NCBI GenBank assembly: GCA_029982205.1
Contig: JARRCM010000009.1
Span: 1 to 64,000, forward strand
Reading direction: 5' to 3'
Length of the DNA: 64,000 bases
Origin: Thermosediminibacterales bacterium
GTDB taxonomy: Bacteria > Bacillota > Thermosediminibacteria > Koleobacterales > JARRCM01
Shown here one piece after another: positions 47,234-56,394 of the stretch (the first letter of the stretch is position 1; the number at the start of each line of letters is the position of its first letter). A model generated the notes under the pieces. It ran no database searches and was not told the DNA's origin. It was given only the letters and a program-made list of their open reading frames with translations. The position numbers and the translations under genes are program-made.

Positions 47234-47773
47234 TTAAGCGTTGTAGACTGAGGGTTTAAGCACACATATGAAAGGGAGGTTTCTGTAACATTCATTATAA
47301 TCTAGACCATATCCTACAACAAACTCATCAGGTATTGAAAACCCTTTATAGTCTATTTTGATATCTACTTTTCTTCTCTCAGGTTTATCAAGAAGACTGC
47401 ATATTTTTAAACTTGCAGGTTTCCTGGATTGAAGAATTGTTGTAAGATATTTCAGTGTAAGGCCGGAATCTATTATATCCTCTACAATCATTACATGTTT
47501 GCCTTCAATGCTTTCATCCAGGTCTTTGTTTATCCTTACCACACCAGATGTCTCGGTGGACGAACCATAACTCGATACGTCCATAAAATCAACTTTAACC
47601 TGAACGGTTATCTGTTTCATAAGGTCGCCTATGAACATTACTGCCCCTTTTAGAACTCCAATTAACAGAAGCTCTTTGCCTTCATAATCTTTAGAAATTT
47701 GACGTCCTAACTCTTTAACCTTTTGCTGAATTTGATTTTCTGATATCAGTATTTCCTTTATATCATCTTTCAT
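47234..47773 (-). CDS. hpt: Hypoxanthine phosphoribosyltransferase
   Basis: A 179-residue purine-salvage enzyme. The PRPP-binding motif V-M-I-V-E-D-I-I-D-S-G-L-T (about residues 94-106) is complete, and D-E-F-V-V-G-Y-G-L-D-Y is the usual C-terminal active-site block. ATG 47773 follows the tilS stop by one base; an in-frame GTG four codons earlier would sit inside the ribosome site. Confidence 0.96.
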   Translation of the reverse strand: MKDDIKEILISENQIQQKVKELGRQISKDYEGKELLLIGVLKGAVMFIGDLMKQITVQVKVDFMDVSSYGSSTETSGVVRINKDLDESIEGKHVMIVEDIIDSGLTLKYLTTILQSRKPASLKICSLLDKPERRKVDIKIDYKGFSIPDEFVVGYGLDYNECYRNLPFICVLKPSVYNA

Positions 47774-47774
47774 A

Positions 47775-49190
47775 CTACAACCCACCTTCCTTAGTGTAAG
47801 AAGCTTTTAAAACCAAAAGGTGTTTTGTGTGTTCGTCAACTTTGTATTTCTCACTTATTCTGTAACCCACAACCCAGATTATATCATCGCCAGATACCAC
47901 CAGGGGAATCATGTCTCTGATATCTCTGGGGATTTTCTCATCAATAAAAAACTGTTTCAGTTTTTTATTGCTTTTCATTCCAAGGGGAATAAACTTGTCC
48001 CCAGGCTGTCTGTTGCGAACTTTTAAAGCCCTGTCAGGTATTTTGTCTAAATCTATATATTCCGTCATAAGGTCATCATTGTTAAGTTCGGCCATACATT
48101 CTTTTTGCTTAATACTGGAAGTCAGTCTCATGTTTGTTTCCTTTAAAAAAACTTCCCCTGGCACATCTAAACTGTATTCAAAACTTATATTTTTACTTTT
48201 TGATTTCAGGCCGTTCTTATAAAAAAACAAATCATTATACCCTTTTTCCACAACGACACCGTTTGGTAAACACAGCCGGCTGCCCACATTTGAATTTTTA
48301 ATTAAATTGATTATATCAAAAACATGGACATATTCCAAGTCTTTACTGCTGCCTGAAATCTCAGACACAGCCACGCGAAGACATCTGGTTATAAGCGCCA
48401 TCGGTGTTTCCTGAAACATCTCTTGAGAAATAACCAGTTTTTCATTTTCCCATTTTGAATTCTTTCGAAAAACATCTTCAGAAACTTTTTCTAAATATGA
48501 ATTATCCTCTCTAATGATTTCAGCCGTTCTTGCAAGTACAGATTTAATATTCGGGTTGTATTCTGCCTCTAAGTAGGGTATTAACTCAAGTCTAATACGG
48601 TTTCTGTAATAAACAGCCTCTAAATTTGTTTTATCAATACGATAACTTATTTTATTCTGTTTAAGATAGTTTTCTATCTCAAAACGGCTTATATATAAAA
48701 GCGGCCTGATATACCTTCCCTGTCGAACCGGTTCAATACCCGCAAGTCCTTGAGTTCCGCTTCCTCTTAAAAGTCTCATCAAAACGGTTTCAGCCTGGTC
48801 GTCCTGGTTATGCCCCAGGGCAACTTTGTTCCCCTTGACCTTTGTTAAAGCCCTTTCATAAAACTCGTACCTGACCTTCCTTGCGGCAACTTCCGGGGAA
48901 AGCCTTGTTTTTTTAATATATGCCGGTACATCTATAGTTTCCATTATAAGTGGGATCTGCAATTTTTGACATACTTCTTTTACAAATAACGCATCGTTCC
49001 GTGATTCTTCATCACGGAACATATGATCTAAGTGAGCAACATACAAGCTGATATTAAACTTATGTTTTAATTTACTTAAAACGTGTAATAAACATATAGA
49101 ATCAGGGCCACCGGAAACCCCAACTATAATCCTGTCTCCGCTGCTTATCATGTTGTATTTTTTAATGGTTTCAACAACTTTGTTAAGCAA
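47775..49190 (-). CDS. tilS: tRNA(Ile)-lysidine synthetase
   Basis: A 471-residue ATPase that converts C34 of tRNA-Ile(CAU) to lysidine so that it reads AUA codons. N-terminal PP-loop S-G-G-P-D-S (residues 26-31), then the A-L-G-H-N-x-D-D-Q-A-E-T helix and L-L-R-G-S-G-T-Q-G-L-A-G motif. C-terminal TilS domains (about 380-470) include R-x-R-Q-P-G-D-K-F. TTG start. Conserved neighbour of hpt and ftsH. Confidence 0.95.
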   Translation of the reverse strand: MLNKVVETIKKYNMISSGDRIIVGVSGGPDSICLLHVLSKLKHKFNISLYVAHLDHMFRDEESRNDALFVKEVCQKLQIPLIMETIDVPAYIKKTRLSPEVAARKVRYEFYERALTKVKGNKVALGHNQDDQAETVLMRLLRGSGTQGLAGIEPVRQGRYIRPLLYISRFEIENYLKQNKISYRIDKTNLEAVYYRNRIRLELIPYLEAEYNPNIKSVLARTAEIIREDNSYLEKVSEDVFRKNSKWENEKLVISQEMFQETPMALITRCLRVAVSEISGSSKDLEYVHVFDIINLIKNSNVGSRLCLPNGVVVEKGYNDLFFYKNGLKSKSKNISFEYSLDVPGEVFLKETNMRLTSSIKQKECMAELNNDDLMTEYIDLDKIPDRALKVRNRQPGDKFIPLGMKSNKKLKQFFIDEKIPRDIRDMIPLVVSGDDIIWVVGYRISEKYKVDEHTKHLLVLKASYTKEGGL

Positions 49191-49221
49191 AAATTACCCT
49201 CCCGTTTTTTGTTTGAATTTA

Positions 49222-50133
49222 TTATATCATACCAAGTTTTTTTAAAGCCATCACAAAAAAAACAGAAGTCAAAACTAGACTAAATAAAAACACCATGTTC
49301 AAAACCATATCACCATTTGCTTTTTTTTTCAATACCGATTTTCTCGATTGTTTATTGATAAGACGTTTTAAATCACAAAAAAACTCTGTTGTATCATTAT
49401 ACTTTTGAAAAAAACCTTTCTTCAAAAGCTCTTTTGTTTGCGGAGTGGCTTTTTTAAGACCGTTAATCATTGTAACTAGTTTGTTTTTATCACCGGGTAA
49501 TACGCTCTTCCCGTTTAAGAGAACATACAAGAACATCGTAAGGGAAAAAACATCATATTTCTCATCTGCCCAGCGTGACCCCATTTTCCAACTCGCTCTA
49601 TCAAAACAAGGAGTAAACTCTTTTACTCCTTTCCCCTTTTCAACAATCCCTCCAAAATCTATAAGCTTTATTTGCCTGTTTTCTCTGTTATATACAACGT
49701 TTTCTGGTTTTAAATCACAATAAACATAACCGAAGGAGTGTAGTCTGTTTAATAACGCTGCAACTAATAATGTCATATATAATGCTTCTTTAAGTTTAAA
49801 GTTATAATTAGCCATCAAAAATTTAAGGTTTTGCCCTTTTATAAACTCCATTGAAAAAAAATAAAATGTTTTATTTTGAATTTTACAGTCATCTAAGCAA
49901 TAAACTTCAGGAACTGCCGAAATCCCCTTAAGCATTTTTAAACATTCATATTCTTTAGTCATGCTAGAAAGGTTTCGGCCTATTTTGACTGCTACTTCTT
50001 CTTTTTGTTCTGGATTATAAGCCCTGTATACTTCTCCTATACCGCCTCTTCCTATTATTTGTATTATAATAAACTTTTTCCCGCTCCAACGACCTGTTAT
50101 AGTGTATCCTGACGGAAGATGCAGCTCATTCAT
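49222..50133 (-). CDS. Membrane-anchored Ser/Thr protein kinase (YabT-like)
   Basis: A 303-residue Hanks-type kinase. Gly-rich loop I-G-R-G-G-I-G-E-V-Y near residue 27, catalytic Lys in V-A-V-K-I, catalytic loop Y-C-D-L-K-P-E-N-V-V, and D-F-G-G metal site. One C-terminal membrane helix (about 278-298) ends the protein, as in B. subtilis YabT, a spore-development kinase without extracellular sensor domain. Order yabS-yabT-tilS is retained, which supports orthology. Confidence 0.88.
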   Translation of the reverse strand: MNELHLPSGYTITGRWSGKKFIIIQIIGRGGIGEVYRAYNPEQKEEVAVKIGRNLSSMTKEYECLKMLKGISAVPEVYCLDDCKIQNKTFYFFSMEFIKGQNLKFLMANYNFKLKEALYMTLLVAALLNRLHSFGYVYCDLKPENVVYNRENRQIKLIDFGGIVEKGKGVKEFTPCFDRASWKMGSRWADEKYDVFSLTMFLYVLLNGKSVLPGDKNKLVTMINGLKKATPQTKELLKKGFFQKYNDTTEFFCDLKRLINKQSRKSVLKKKANGDMVLNMVFLFSLVLTSVFFVMALKKLGMI

Positions 50134-50201
50134 TCTATTACACCTCTTCTACACAGCGGTATTTCTTTAATTATAAAACAAGGCCTTTTTTATAAGGCCT
50201 T

Positions 50202-50909
50202 TCAAATTATCTGTTCCTTTAACAACAAGCCACCTTTAGGTTCATCGCTGATGAAATTTAGAGAATCACGTATTGCTAAAGCTGTAGGAGTGGCACCTTC
50301 AGCCCTAAGACCTTCAAGGTTTTGTTTTAAACTCTCGAGATCATCAGTAAAACCGGAAATTGTATATGAGGTCCTCCCATTTCTTCCGGGAAAACCCATT
50401 ACAGCTATAAGGTTTTTCCCTTTACGGGTTTCAAGAGATTTGAACAGGCTTAATATGCTTTCTTTTGCCACAAGCAGTTTATCTGCCATACTCCCGCTGG
50501 TGTCTATTAATATTACTACTTTAAGATTTACTTCATCCTGCAGCCTGTCTATCAAATCAATTATCTGACACCTGTCATTAGGAGGAATATTTTCTATGTC
50601 TTTTCCCATAATTTGTCTCAGCTGTTTGTTAACAATACCTTCTATTGTCCCCTGTATTGAGCTTTGGGTAAGCATTATCATAGATGACGCAAGCTCTTCC
50701 AATTCTACTATTTGGTGGCACCCTCCCCCTGCCAGCGCAATCTGTTCTACTTCTTCAATGCCTTTGCTGTTCGGAGACGCTATTCCTATGGCATTAACTA
50801 TAACCCCATTTTTTTCAGCGTTTGCAGCCGCCGCACATGGGTCTCCTCCTGTATTCGAATGCCCATCAGTAACCAAAACAATTTGTTTGACTTCAAAATC
50901 TTTTTCCAC
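50202..50909 (-). CDS. yabS: von Willebrand factor A domain protein (YabS-like)
   Basis: A 235-residue protein. The central and C-terminal MIDAS motif D-T-S-G-S-M-A (in V-V-I-L-I-D-T-S-G-S) indicates a metal-dependent adhesion fold, with another vWA-like half at the start (L-V-T-D-G-H-S-N-T-G-G-D-P). GTG 50909 is preferred because GAGGAGG precedes it and the resulting N-terminus lines up with B. subtilis YabS; the ATG at 50960 has no ribosome site. In Bacillus it is sporulation-associated; the molecular role is unclear. Confidence 0.83.
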   Translation of the reverse strand: MEKDFEVKQIVLVTDGHSNTGGDPCAAAANAEKNGVIVNAIGIASPNSKGIEEVEQIALAGGGCHQIVELEELASSMIMLTQSSIQGTIEGIVNKQLRQIMGKDIENIPPNDRCQIIDLIDRLQDEVNLKVVILIDTSGSMADKLLVAKESILSLFKSLETRKGKNLIAVMGFPGRNGRTSYTISGFTDDLESLKQNLEGLRAEGATPTALAIRDSLNFISDEPKGGLLLKEQII

Positions 50910-51013
50910 AATCAACACCTCCTCAGCCTTAGGATACCCATATTGTTTCAATATATGCATAATATTCCATTTGTTTTAAAACCTTAAAAAAGCAGACAAC
51001 AAAAAACTCCGGT

Positions 51014-53461
51014 CTATGCCCGGAGCCTTCTTTCCCAAAGTTTTGCAGCCAGTATAGTTATATCATCCCTTATATCAAAATTTGTAAGTGTTAAAACATC
51101 ATTCAAAAGTGTATCTGCTAACTCTTGAGGGTTTCTGGTATTCAAACTTTTTATTTTTTCAGAAATCCACTTTTCAGGGTCGTTTTTGATAAGGCCAACA
51201 GAGTCAATCAAACCATCACTCATCATAATAACAATATCACCCGGTTTTAATTTCTTTTTAATTTTCTCAACTTCTACTGAATTTAATATTCCTGCAGGCA
51301 AACTCTCTGATTTAATTGCTTCAACACTGTTTTCCCTTTTTATAAAACTAGTACATGATCCTGCTTTCACAAAATTTATTTCACCATTATACAGATTTAC
51401 CATCCCCATGTCTATTGTAGAGAAGGTTTCTTCCCTTGACCTGTGCAAAAGCACAGAATTAATTGTCTTAACCGCAACATCTTCCTTGAAACCAGTTTCA
51501 AGAAGCCTTTCAAGAAGGCTTATAGCTGTATCGCTTTCTTTTAATGCTTTTGAACCCACACCCATTCCGTCACTTATAGCTAAAAGATATCTTCCATCCC
51601 GTAAATGCCTAAAGGTGTTTGTGTCACCTGACACCTGATTTCGGTTTTTAGGCATCGTGGCTACCCCCACCGCAACCTCAAACACCTCTGCGGAGTTCAA
51701 TCGAACACGACAGATATTCTTGTTGTTTTTTAATCCACACATTGAATCCCTGATGACCATTCTATCACCTACGGCTTCTGAAACAGCAGGCAGAATTTTT
51801 GTTATACAGTCCCTATCGCCCTTACAAGCGGTTTTTTCGAGATTTATTTCCAGGCCATAACCGGGATTTTCCATTACCAAAAGTTCTTTGTACTCAACCC
51901 CAATTGTTTTTAGCTTGTTTATTATTTTTTCTTCAAGGTCTCTTCTAAATATCACTTCTGTTTTTATTTCATCAGCAATATCTGCCATAATTCGAGAAAT
52001 GCTCTTTAGCTGTTCAGCCACAAGTTCCTGGTTGTCCGCTACTTTTTTCTGCCATTGGTAATTAATCCTGCACGCCTCTACAAGGCTGTTTATCATATCA
52101 ACAAGTTTTTCAGTGCGTAAACACCGTTTAGAAAAACTTATCGGCAGGTTGTTGCCTCCTGCTTTTTTGTTTTCACACAATGAAATAATATCAAATATTT
52201 GTTGATATGTTTTATAAAAATCCTTTTCCCAACAAGTTTTATAAAGTGAACACGAATTACACACCTTGTTCATAACAGCAGCAAAAATCTCTTCTAAATT
52301 GTTCTTTTCTATTATTCCTTTTCTGTTTTGTTGTGGAGCAAAAATACATGATAAATCTTCAAAGAGATATGATACTTCCTTTAATCTTAGTGAAGCAAGG
52401 CACCTTACTTTTTCACTAAACACGCCATCCGCCCACGAATGGAATCCTGATATTGAAGAACTTAAACCTGAAAAAAGCAAGTTACGATTTGATGTTAAGT
52501 TCATAGTTTTCCTAGGTATTGCCAAAAACACCAAAGATGCCACAAACACTTCTTTTATCGGAACATAAATTTCCGAGAAATGGTTTATATAATAAGTCAG
52601 CAAACTGCTTCCACCTATGAAACCAACAATCACACCTATTTTCCCCATAGTATTAAATATTCCTGACATCAATCCTGCAAACGAATATACTCCTATCAAC
52701 ATAGGAGATGCAGCAGCCATTAACGAATTCAAAACCCCCAGTATCGCACCTCCTGCAGGCCCTATAGAAGCGCCGTATATATAAGAAACCATAAGAATGA
52801 CAAAAATCTGCAGGCTTGTTGAAACAGATGCACCATATATTTTGATTTCAAAACCTGACAGCACAATTCCTAAAAGAATAATAATAGCAACAATCTTTTC
52901 ATCCGTCAAACTTACCTCTTTACCGTCATGTTTTAAAAAACATGGCAAACCACAGAAAAAAATATATGAAAGAAGAAAAACCATTAAAGATTCAAAAGAA
53001 ACAACTATCACATCATACAATATAAATCCCTGAAAATAAACTATAATCAAACTTGTTACAAGACTGATTTCAAACATTAAAGCAGCTGTAACCAGGCCGT
53101 TCCCATTCAATTTCTTTTGAACAACCATGTAAATCAAAACAAACAAAACCGCAGAAATAATATAACGAAGTGAATCAACCTCCCAATGGGATGATAAAAA
53201 ACCTAATATCGTAAAAACTGCTACACCAATAACCTTTTTACGCTGTGCAGAAACAGCCGCAATATAAGCCAGTCCAAAAGGAGATAGGCCACCTAAAATA
53301 GATGCTCGTCCCAAAAAAAATCCTAATAAAGCAGGAATAATGTTTTCACTTGTTATAATACTTAACAGCTTTTTTAGAAATTTCCTTCCTCCCGTATTCT
53401 GAAATTTGACTGTAGTTTTAAAAATTCTTTGATCAGAAAATGCTTCAGCTTTGTTAAACAT
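51014..53461 (-). CDS. spoIIE: Stage II sporulation protein E (PP2C phosphatase)
   Basis: A 815-residue membrane phosphatase that dephosphorylates SpoIIAA, activating sigma-F in the forespore, and acts in polar septation. About ten N-terminal helices (residues 30-300), a central regulatory region with a cysteine cluster (C-x2-C-x4-C-W, about 410-418), and a C-terminal PP2C domain (L-A-I-S-D-G-M-G-V-G; V-I-M-M-S-D-G-L). The frame stays open to an ATG at 53563, but those 34 codons cover the promoter and Spo0A boxes and have no ribosome site, whereas GGGTGGTG precedes 53461. Length is close to the 827 of B. subtilis. Confidence 0.95.
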   Translation of the reverse strand: MFNKAEAFSDQRIFKTTVKFQNTGGRKFLKKLLSIITSENIIPALLGFFLGRASILGGLSPFGLAYIAAVSAQRKKVIGVAVFTILGFLSSHWEVDSLRYIISAVLFVLIYMVVQKKLNGNGLVTAALMFEISLVTSLIIVYFQGFILYDVIVVSFESLMVFLLSYIFFCGLPCFLKHDGKEVSLTDEKIVAIIILLGIVLSGFEIKIYGASVSTSLQIFVILMVSYIYGASIGPAGGAILGVLNSLMAAASPMLIGVYSFAGLMSGIFNTMGKIGVIVGFIGGSSLLTYYINHFSEIYVPIKEVFVASLVFLAIPRKTMNLTSNRNLLFSGLSSSISGFHSWADGVFSEKVRCLASLRLKEVSYLFEDLSCIFAPQQNRKGIIEKNNLEEIFAAVMNKVCNSCSLYKTCWEKDFYKTYQQIFDIISLCENKKAGGNNLPISFSKRCLRTEKLVDMINSLVEACRINYQWQKKVADNQELVAEQLKSISRIMADIADEIKTEVIFRRDLEEKIINKLKTIGVEYKELLVMENPGYGLEINLEKTACKGDRDCITKILPAVSEAVGDRMVIRDSMCGLKNNKNICRVRLNSAEVFEVAVGVATMPKNRNQVSGDTNTFRHLRDGRYLLAISDGMGVGSKALKESDTAISLLERLLETGFKEDVAVKTINSVLLHRSREETFSTIDMGMVNLYNGEINFVKAGSCTSFIKRENSVEAIKSESLPAGILNSVEVEKIKKKLKPGDIVIMMSDGLIDSVGLIKNDPEKWISEKIKSLNTRNPQELADTLLNDVLTLTNFDIRDDITILAAKLWERRLRA

Positions 53462-53496
53462 ATAAAACACCACCCGTTGTTTTAGTGTGTTTTTAT

Positions 53497-53529
53497 ATTG
53501 TAATACAAACGGATGGTTTTTTTTGTCAG
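53497..53529 (-). promoter_or_regulatory. Spo0A-dependent spoIIE promoter with 21-bp spacer
   Basis: -35 CTGACA (53524-53529), 21-base spacer, -10 TACAAT (53497-53502) on the minus strand. The long spacing is the hallmark of the spoIIE and spoIIG promoters, which sigma-A uses only with Spo0A~P. Transcription should start near 53490, 29 bases before the ATG at 53461. Confidence 0.8.
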
Positions 53530-53537
53530 TATCAGTA

Positions 53538-53563
53538 GGGTCGAACTCATAATTTTCCGACAT
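53538..53563 (-). promoter_or_regulatory. Candidate Spo0A boxes
   Basis: Two matches to the 0A box TGTCGAA: TGTCGGAA at 53555-53562 and GGGTCGAA (plus strand) at 53538-53545. They lie just upstream of the -35 element, the position used in B. subtilis spoIIE. Confidence 0.6.
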
Positions 53564-53587
53564 TTATTTCTATAAAAAATAAAAAAA

Positions 53588-53607
53588 TGTGCTTTACGCA
53601 CATTTGA
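53588..53607 (-). terminator. Terminator after the tRNA-Met pair
   Basis: Stem AAATGTGC/GCACATTT around GTAAA. On the minus strand it is followed by TTTTTATTTTTTAT. It isolates the tRNA transcript from spoIIE. Confidence 0.8.
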
Positions 53608-53627
53608 TTGACAATTTTTTATTTGTT

Positions 53628-53704
53628 TGGTGGCGGCGCAGGGATTTGAACCCCGGACACTGCGGGTATGAACCGCATGCTCTAGCCAACTGAGCTACGC
53701 CGCC
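53628..53704 (-). tRNA. tRNA-Met (CAT), elongator type
   Basis: 77 bases with encoded CCA. Cloverleaf: acceptor GGCGGCG/CGCCGCC, anticodon loop TTCATAC with anticodon CAT, stem TGCGG/CCGCA, T-loop TTCAAAT. The paired first base and lack of three G-C pairs in the anticodon stem indicate an elongator; a lysidine-modified tRNA-Ile(CAT) cannot be wholly excluded. Confidence 0.9.
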
Positions 53705-53705
53705 C

Positions 53706-53781
<76 letters not shown>

Positions 53782-53935
53782 TTATTGTGAATCATTGTTC
53801 TGCTGTAAACCAGCGACAAATTATATTTTATATCATATTTCATAAAAGTTCAATACTTGAATTGCTGTTATAAACTTTTATATTCCCCAATATCTTAAAT
53901 ATGCTCTGTTATACTTGTATTTTCAGTACCGCACT

Positions 53936-54856
53936 TCACATCATCTTGAATACCTTCAATGCATACCCTAAAAGCAGGTCAGAATCCCTTACTATTATTT
54001 TTTGCAAACCCATCATTTCAATAATAGTTTTGACTATTAAAGCACCGGCGGGAATTATATCAGCTCTTTCAGGTTGAAGACCGGGAATTTTTTGTCGTTC
54101 TGTAGTAGTTTTTGCTAATAATTTCTCAATTATGCGGTTAACTTCTTTTAATGTCAAACAAAAACCGTTAATATATTCAGGATTATACTCTTTTAACCTT
54201 TTCTCAATTGCCGCCAAGGTAGTCATTGTTCCTCCCACGCCTATTGCCGTTTTAAAGTTGTGTTTTTGCAGTTTTGACCTTAATAATGTGATTTTGTTTT
54301 TTATAAACAAAGCCGCTTTTTGATACTCTTCCTCAGTTATAGGATCATTTTTGAAAAAACGTTCCGTTATTCTTACGGCTCCTATATCTATACTATCTGA
54401 GAAAACCGGCTTTCTGCAGCCGATTGTAAATTCAGTACTGCCACCACCGATATCGATTACAAGCACAGGAAACTCACCTTCAAAATCCCAAACTGCACCT
54501 TGAAAACTCAGCTCAGCTTCCTCTATCCCTGATAATACTTTGACATTTAATCCTGTCTCATCTTTAACCCTTTTAACAAACTCCTCTCTATTACCTGCAT
54601 CCCGTACCGCACTTGTAGCAAGGGGAAAAAATGAACTCACACCTGATTCCTGCGCTTTTGATTTAAGCTCTCTTAATGCAGATATCCCTCGGTCTATAGC
54701 ATGAGAAGAAAGCAGCCTGTTTTTATCTACTTCTTCACCCAAACGCACAATCTTCATTGCTCGTAATAGTGTCTCTATACCCCCATTGATATTTCTTTTC
54801 ACTGCAAGTATTCTTATCGAATTTGTGCCTATGTCTATTACAGCTATGGGGCCCAT
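53936..54856 (-). CDS. Exopolyphosphatase/pppGpp phosphohydrolase (Ppx/GppA family)
   Basis: A 306-residue ASKHA-fold phosphatase: N-terminal phosphate-1 motif D-I-G-T-N-S-I-R (residues 7-14), T-S-A-V-R-D-A, phosphate-2 motif V-I-D-I-G-G-G-S-T-E, and G-V-G-G-T late. It is the short form of about 300 residues without the C-terminal HD domain of GppA. It removes terminal phosphate from polyphosphate or pppGpp; which is not decided by sequence. Neighbour of yabR and the tRNA pair. Confidence 0.88.
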   Translation of the reverse strand: MGPIAVIDIGTNSIRILAVKRNINGGIETLLRAMKIVRLGEEVDKNRLLSSHAIDRGISALRELKSKAQESGVSSFFPLATSAVRDAGNREEFVKRVKDETGLNVKVLSGIEEAELSFQGAVWDFEGEFPVLVIDIGGGSTEFTIGCRKPVFSDSIDIGAVRITERFFKNDPITEEEYQKAALFIKNKITLLRSKLQKHNFKTAIGVGGTMTTLAAIEKRLKEYNPEYINGFCLTLKEVNRIIEKLLAKTTTERQKIPGLQPERADIIPAGALIVKTIIEMMGLQKIIVRDSDLLLGYALKVFKMM

Positions 54857-54913
54857 GAAACATCCTCCTAATAATTAAAGCACCTCACTTCCGTGAAATG
54901 CTCGATTTTATGT

Positions 54914-55327
54914 TTAATAGTCCCTATTACGCCTGAAACCGGCTGCTTTTTTCTTAGATTCGCTGTTTCTTCGCAAATCCTGCTGTTTTTCTTCACTTTC
55001 TTTTAGAAACTTCAACAGCTTATCTTCAAAGGAAAGGCCTGAATCACGTCTTCCATTTATCCAGTCGATTTCAATAGGCTGAGAAGATTTTTTAGGTTTA
55101 ACTCGACGAATAGACAAACTGATTCTGCCTTCTTTATCTATAGATATCACTTTTACTTTTACTTTTTCATTGTCTTTTATATGGTTTTTAATATCCTTCA
55201 CAAAAGTGTCTGCTATTTCAGATATGTGAACAAGACCTGTTTCACCTCCAGGCAATTCAATAAAAGCTCCAAAATGTGTAATGCCTGTTACCTTTCCTTC
55301 TACTATTTGTCCTACCTCAAGCGGCAT
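54914..55327 (-). CDS. yabR: S1-domain RNA-binding protein (YabR-like)
   Basis: A 137-residue protein with one N-terminal S1 RNA-binding domain (residues 2-72: G-Q-I-V-E-G-K-V-T-G-I-T-H-F-G-A-F-I, V-H-I-S-E-I-A) and a charged, mostly disordered tail rich in Lys, Arg and Ser. Position between divIC and ppx/spoIIE matches yabR of B. subtilis. Thought to bind RNA or ribosomes; role unclear. Confidence 0.9.
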   Translation of the reverse strand: MPLEVGQIVEGKVTGITHFGAFIELPGGETGLVHISEIADTFVKDIKNHIKDNEKVKVKVISIDKEGRISLSIRRVKPKKSSQPIEIDWINGRRDSGLSFEDKLLKFLKESEEKQQDLRRNSESKKKAAGFRRNRDY

Positions 55328-55399
55328 ACCTCAAAAATTCCTCCTTTAGAGATTAAAAATAAACACAATTTAACAAATTAATTATACTCTAAAAAAACT

Positions 55400-55726
55400 T
55401 TACTTGTCAACAAAAGGCTGTTTTGAAGGCAAAACTTTATATATTACTTCACCGGGTTTGACCAAACCTAATTCCTTTCGTGCGATTTCCTCAATATATT
55501 CATCTTCATTAAGGAGTTTTATCTGTTCCTCAATTCTATGTTTTTCTTCAAGGGCTGCTTTAATTTCCCTTTCTACTTCCTGCTGTGATTTATTAATAGA
55601 ATTGATTTGTATTTGCTGATTAACAAAAACAAAAACAAGATACATCCCAAAAACAGTCAACAGCAGATGTCTTATTTTAAATCTCTTTTTTGATTTTTTT
55701 CTGTAGTAATAACTACGGTGTGCCAA
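55400..55726 (-). CDS. divIC: Septum formation initiator DivIC/FtsB family
   Basis: A 108-residue bitopic division protein. A short basic cytoplasmic N-terminus, one membrane helix (about residues 22-38), then a coiled coil (42-80, N-K-S-Q-Q-E-V-E-R-E-I-K) and the R-x-E-L-G-L-V-K-P-G-E end motif of the FtsB/DivIC family. It recruits septal peptidoglycan synthases with FtsL/DivIB. TTG start with GGAGG. Order yabP-yabQ-divIC-yabR is retained. Confidence 0.9.
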   Translation of the reverse strand: MAHRSYYYRKKSKKRFKIRHLLLTVFGMYLVFVFVNQQIQINSINKSQQEVEREIKAALEEKHRIEEQIKLLNEDEYIEEIARKELGLVKPGEVIYKVLPSKQPFVDK

Positions 55727-55796
55727 GGCAAACCCTCCATAAACCTTCTGTACAATTTTTATTCTACAAACAAGTTCTAAAACCCTCTTTTTTTAT

Positions 55797-56288
55797 TTAG
55801 CGGTTTTTTATGATTTTGGGAAATGATAATCTTACTCTATCTATTATACGGGAAGGCAAAAGGCCCATTTTTTTAAAAAATCTCTTTTTTTTATGCAAAA
55901 ACAAATTTATCGTTTTGATTGCTTTCTTTAAAGGCCATAGTACAATCTTAATTATGCCAGTCAAAATATTATCTATAAAGTTAATGGTTTTTATTATAGA
56001 CCTTACAATTATTCTACTCAAAAGTTTTTTGTATAAAAAAAAACCAACGAAAAAAATAATCGCCAGATAAAACCTCATTTCCCCCCAATTGCTATAAAAC
56101 AATACAGCAAACACCGTGAAAGTTATAAGCACCCAAAACACAAGGTCTCCAATTACAGTAGCAACACCTCCCGGCTTAACTAGGCCTCTAATAATTCTAT
56201 AAACATCAAACACTGCTCCGATCAAAAATCCGATTCCAATGGAAACAGCTATAAGTTTAAGCTGCAGAACAACATCGGTTAAAATCAT
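55797..56288 (-). CDS. yabQ: Spore cortex biosynthesis protein YabQ
   Basis: A 163-residue protein with four membrane helices in the first 90 residues, including the G-A-x-F-D-V-Y-R-I-I-R-G motif of YabQ, and a basic C-terminal tail. In B. subtilis it is needed for spore cortex formation in the mother cell. ATG 56288 follows GGAGGTGGG by 6 bases; the frame is open upstream but without a ribosome site. Confidence 0.88.
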   Translation of the reverse strand: MILTDVVLQLKLIAVSIGIGFLIGAVFDVYRIIRGLVKPGGVATVIGDLVFWVLITFTVFAVLFYSNWGEMRFYLAIIFFVGFFLYKKLLSRIIVRSIIKTINFIDNILTGIIKIVLWPLKKAIKTINLFLHKKKRFFKKMGLLPSRIIDRVRLSFPKIIKNR

Positions 56289-56379
56289 ACAAGGCCCACC
56301 TCCCTCATAATTTAAATATATTATTATATTATGCAGCATATTTATAAGTGTGAATTTATTTTTTAGATAAAAACAAAAA

Positions 56380-56394
56380 AGCGGCTTCGCCGCT
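56380..56394 (-). terminator. Terminator at the end of yabP
   Basis: AGCGGC/GCCGCT with a TTC loop, overlapping the yabP stop codon. It is followed on the minus strand by TTTTTTGTTTT. It lies upstream of yabQ, so part of the transcripts may end between yabP and yabQ. Confidence 0.75.
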
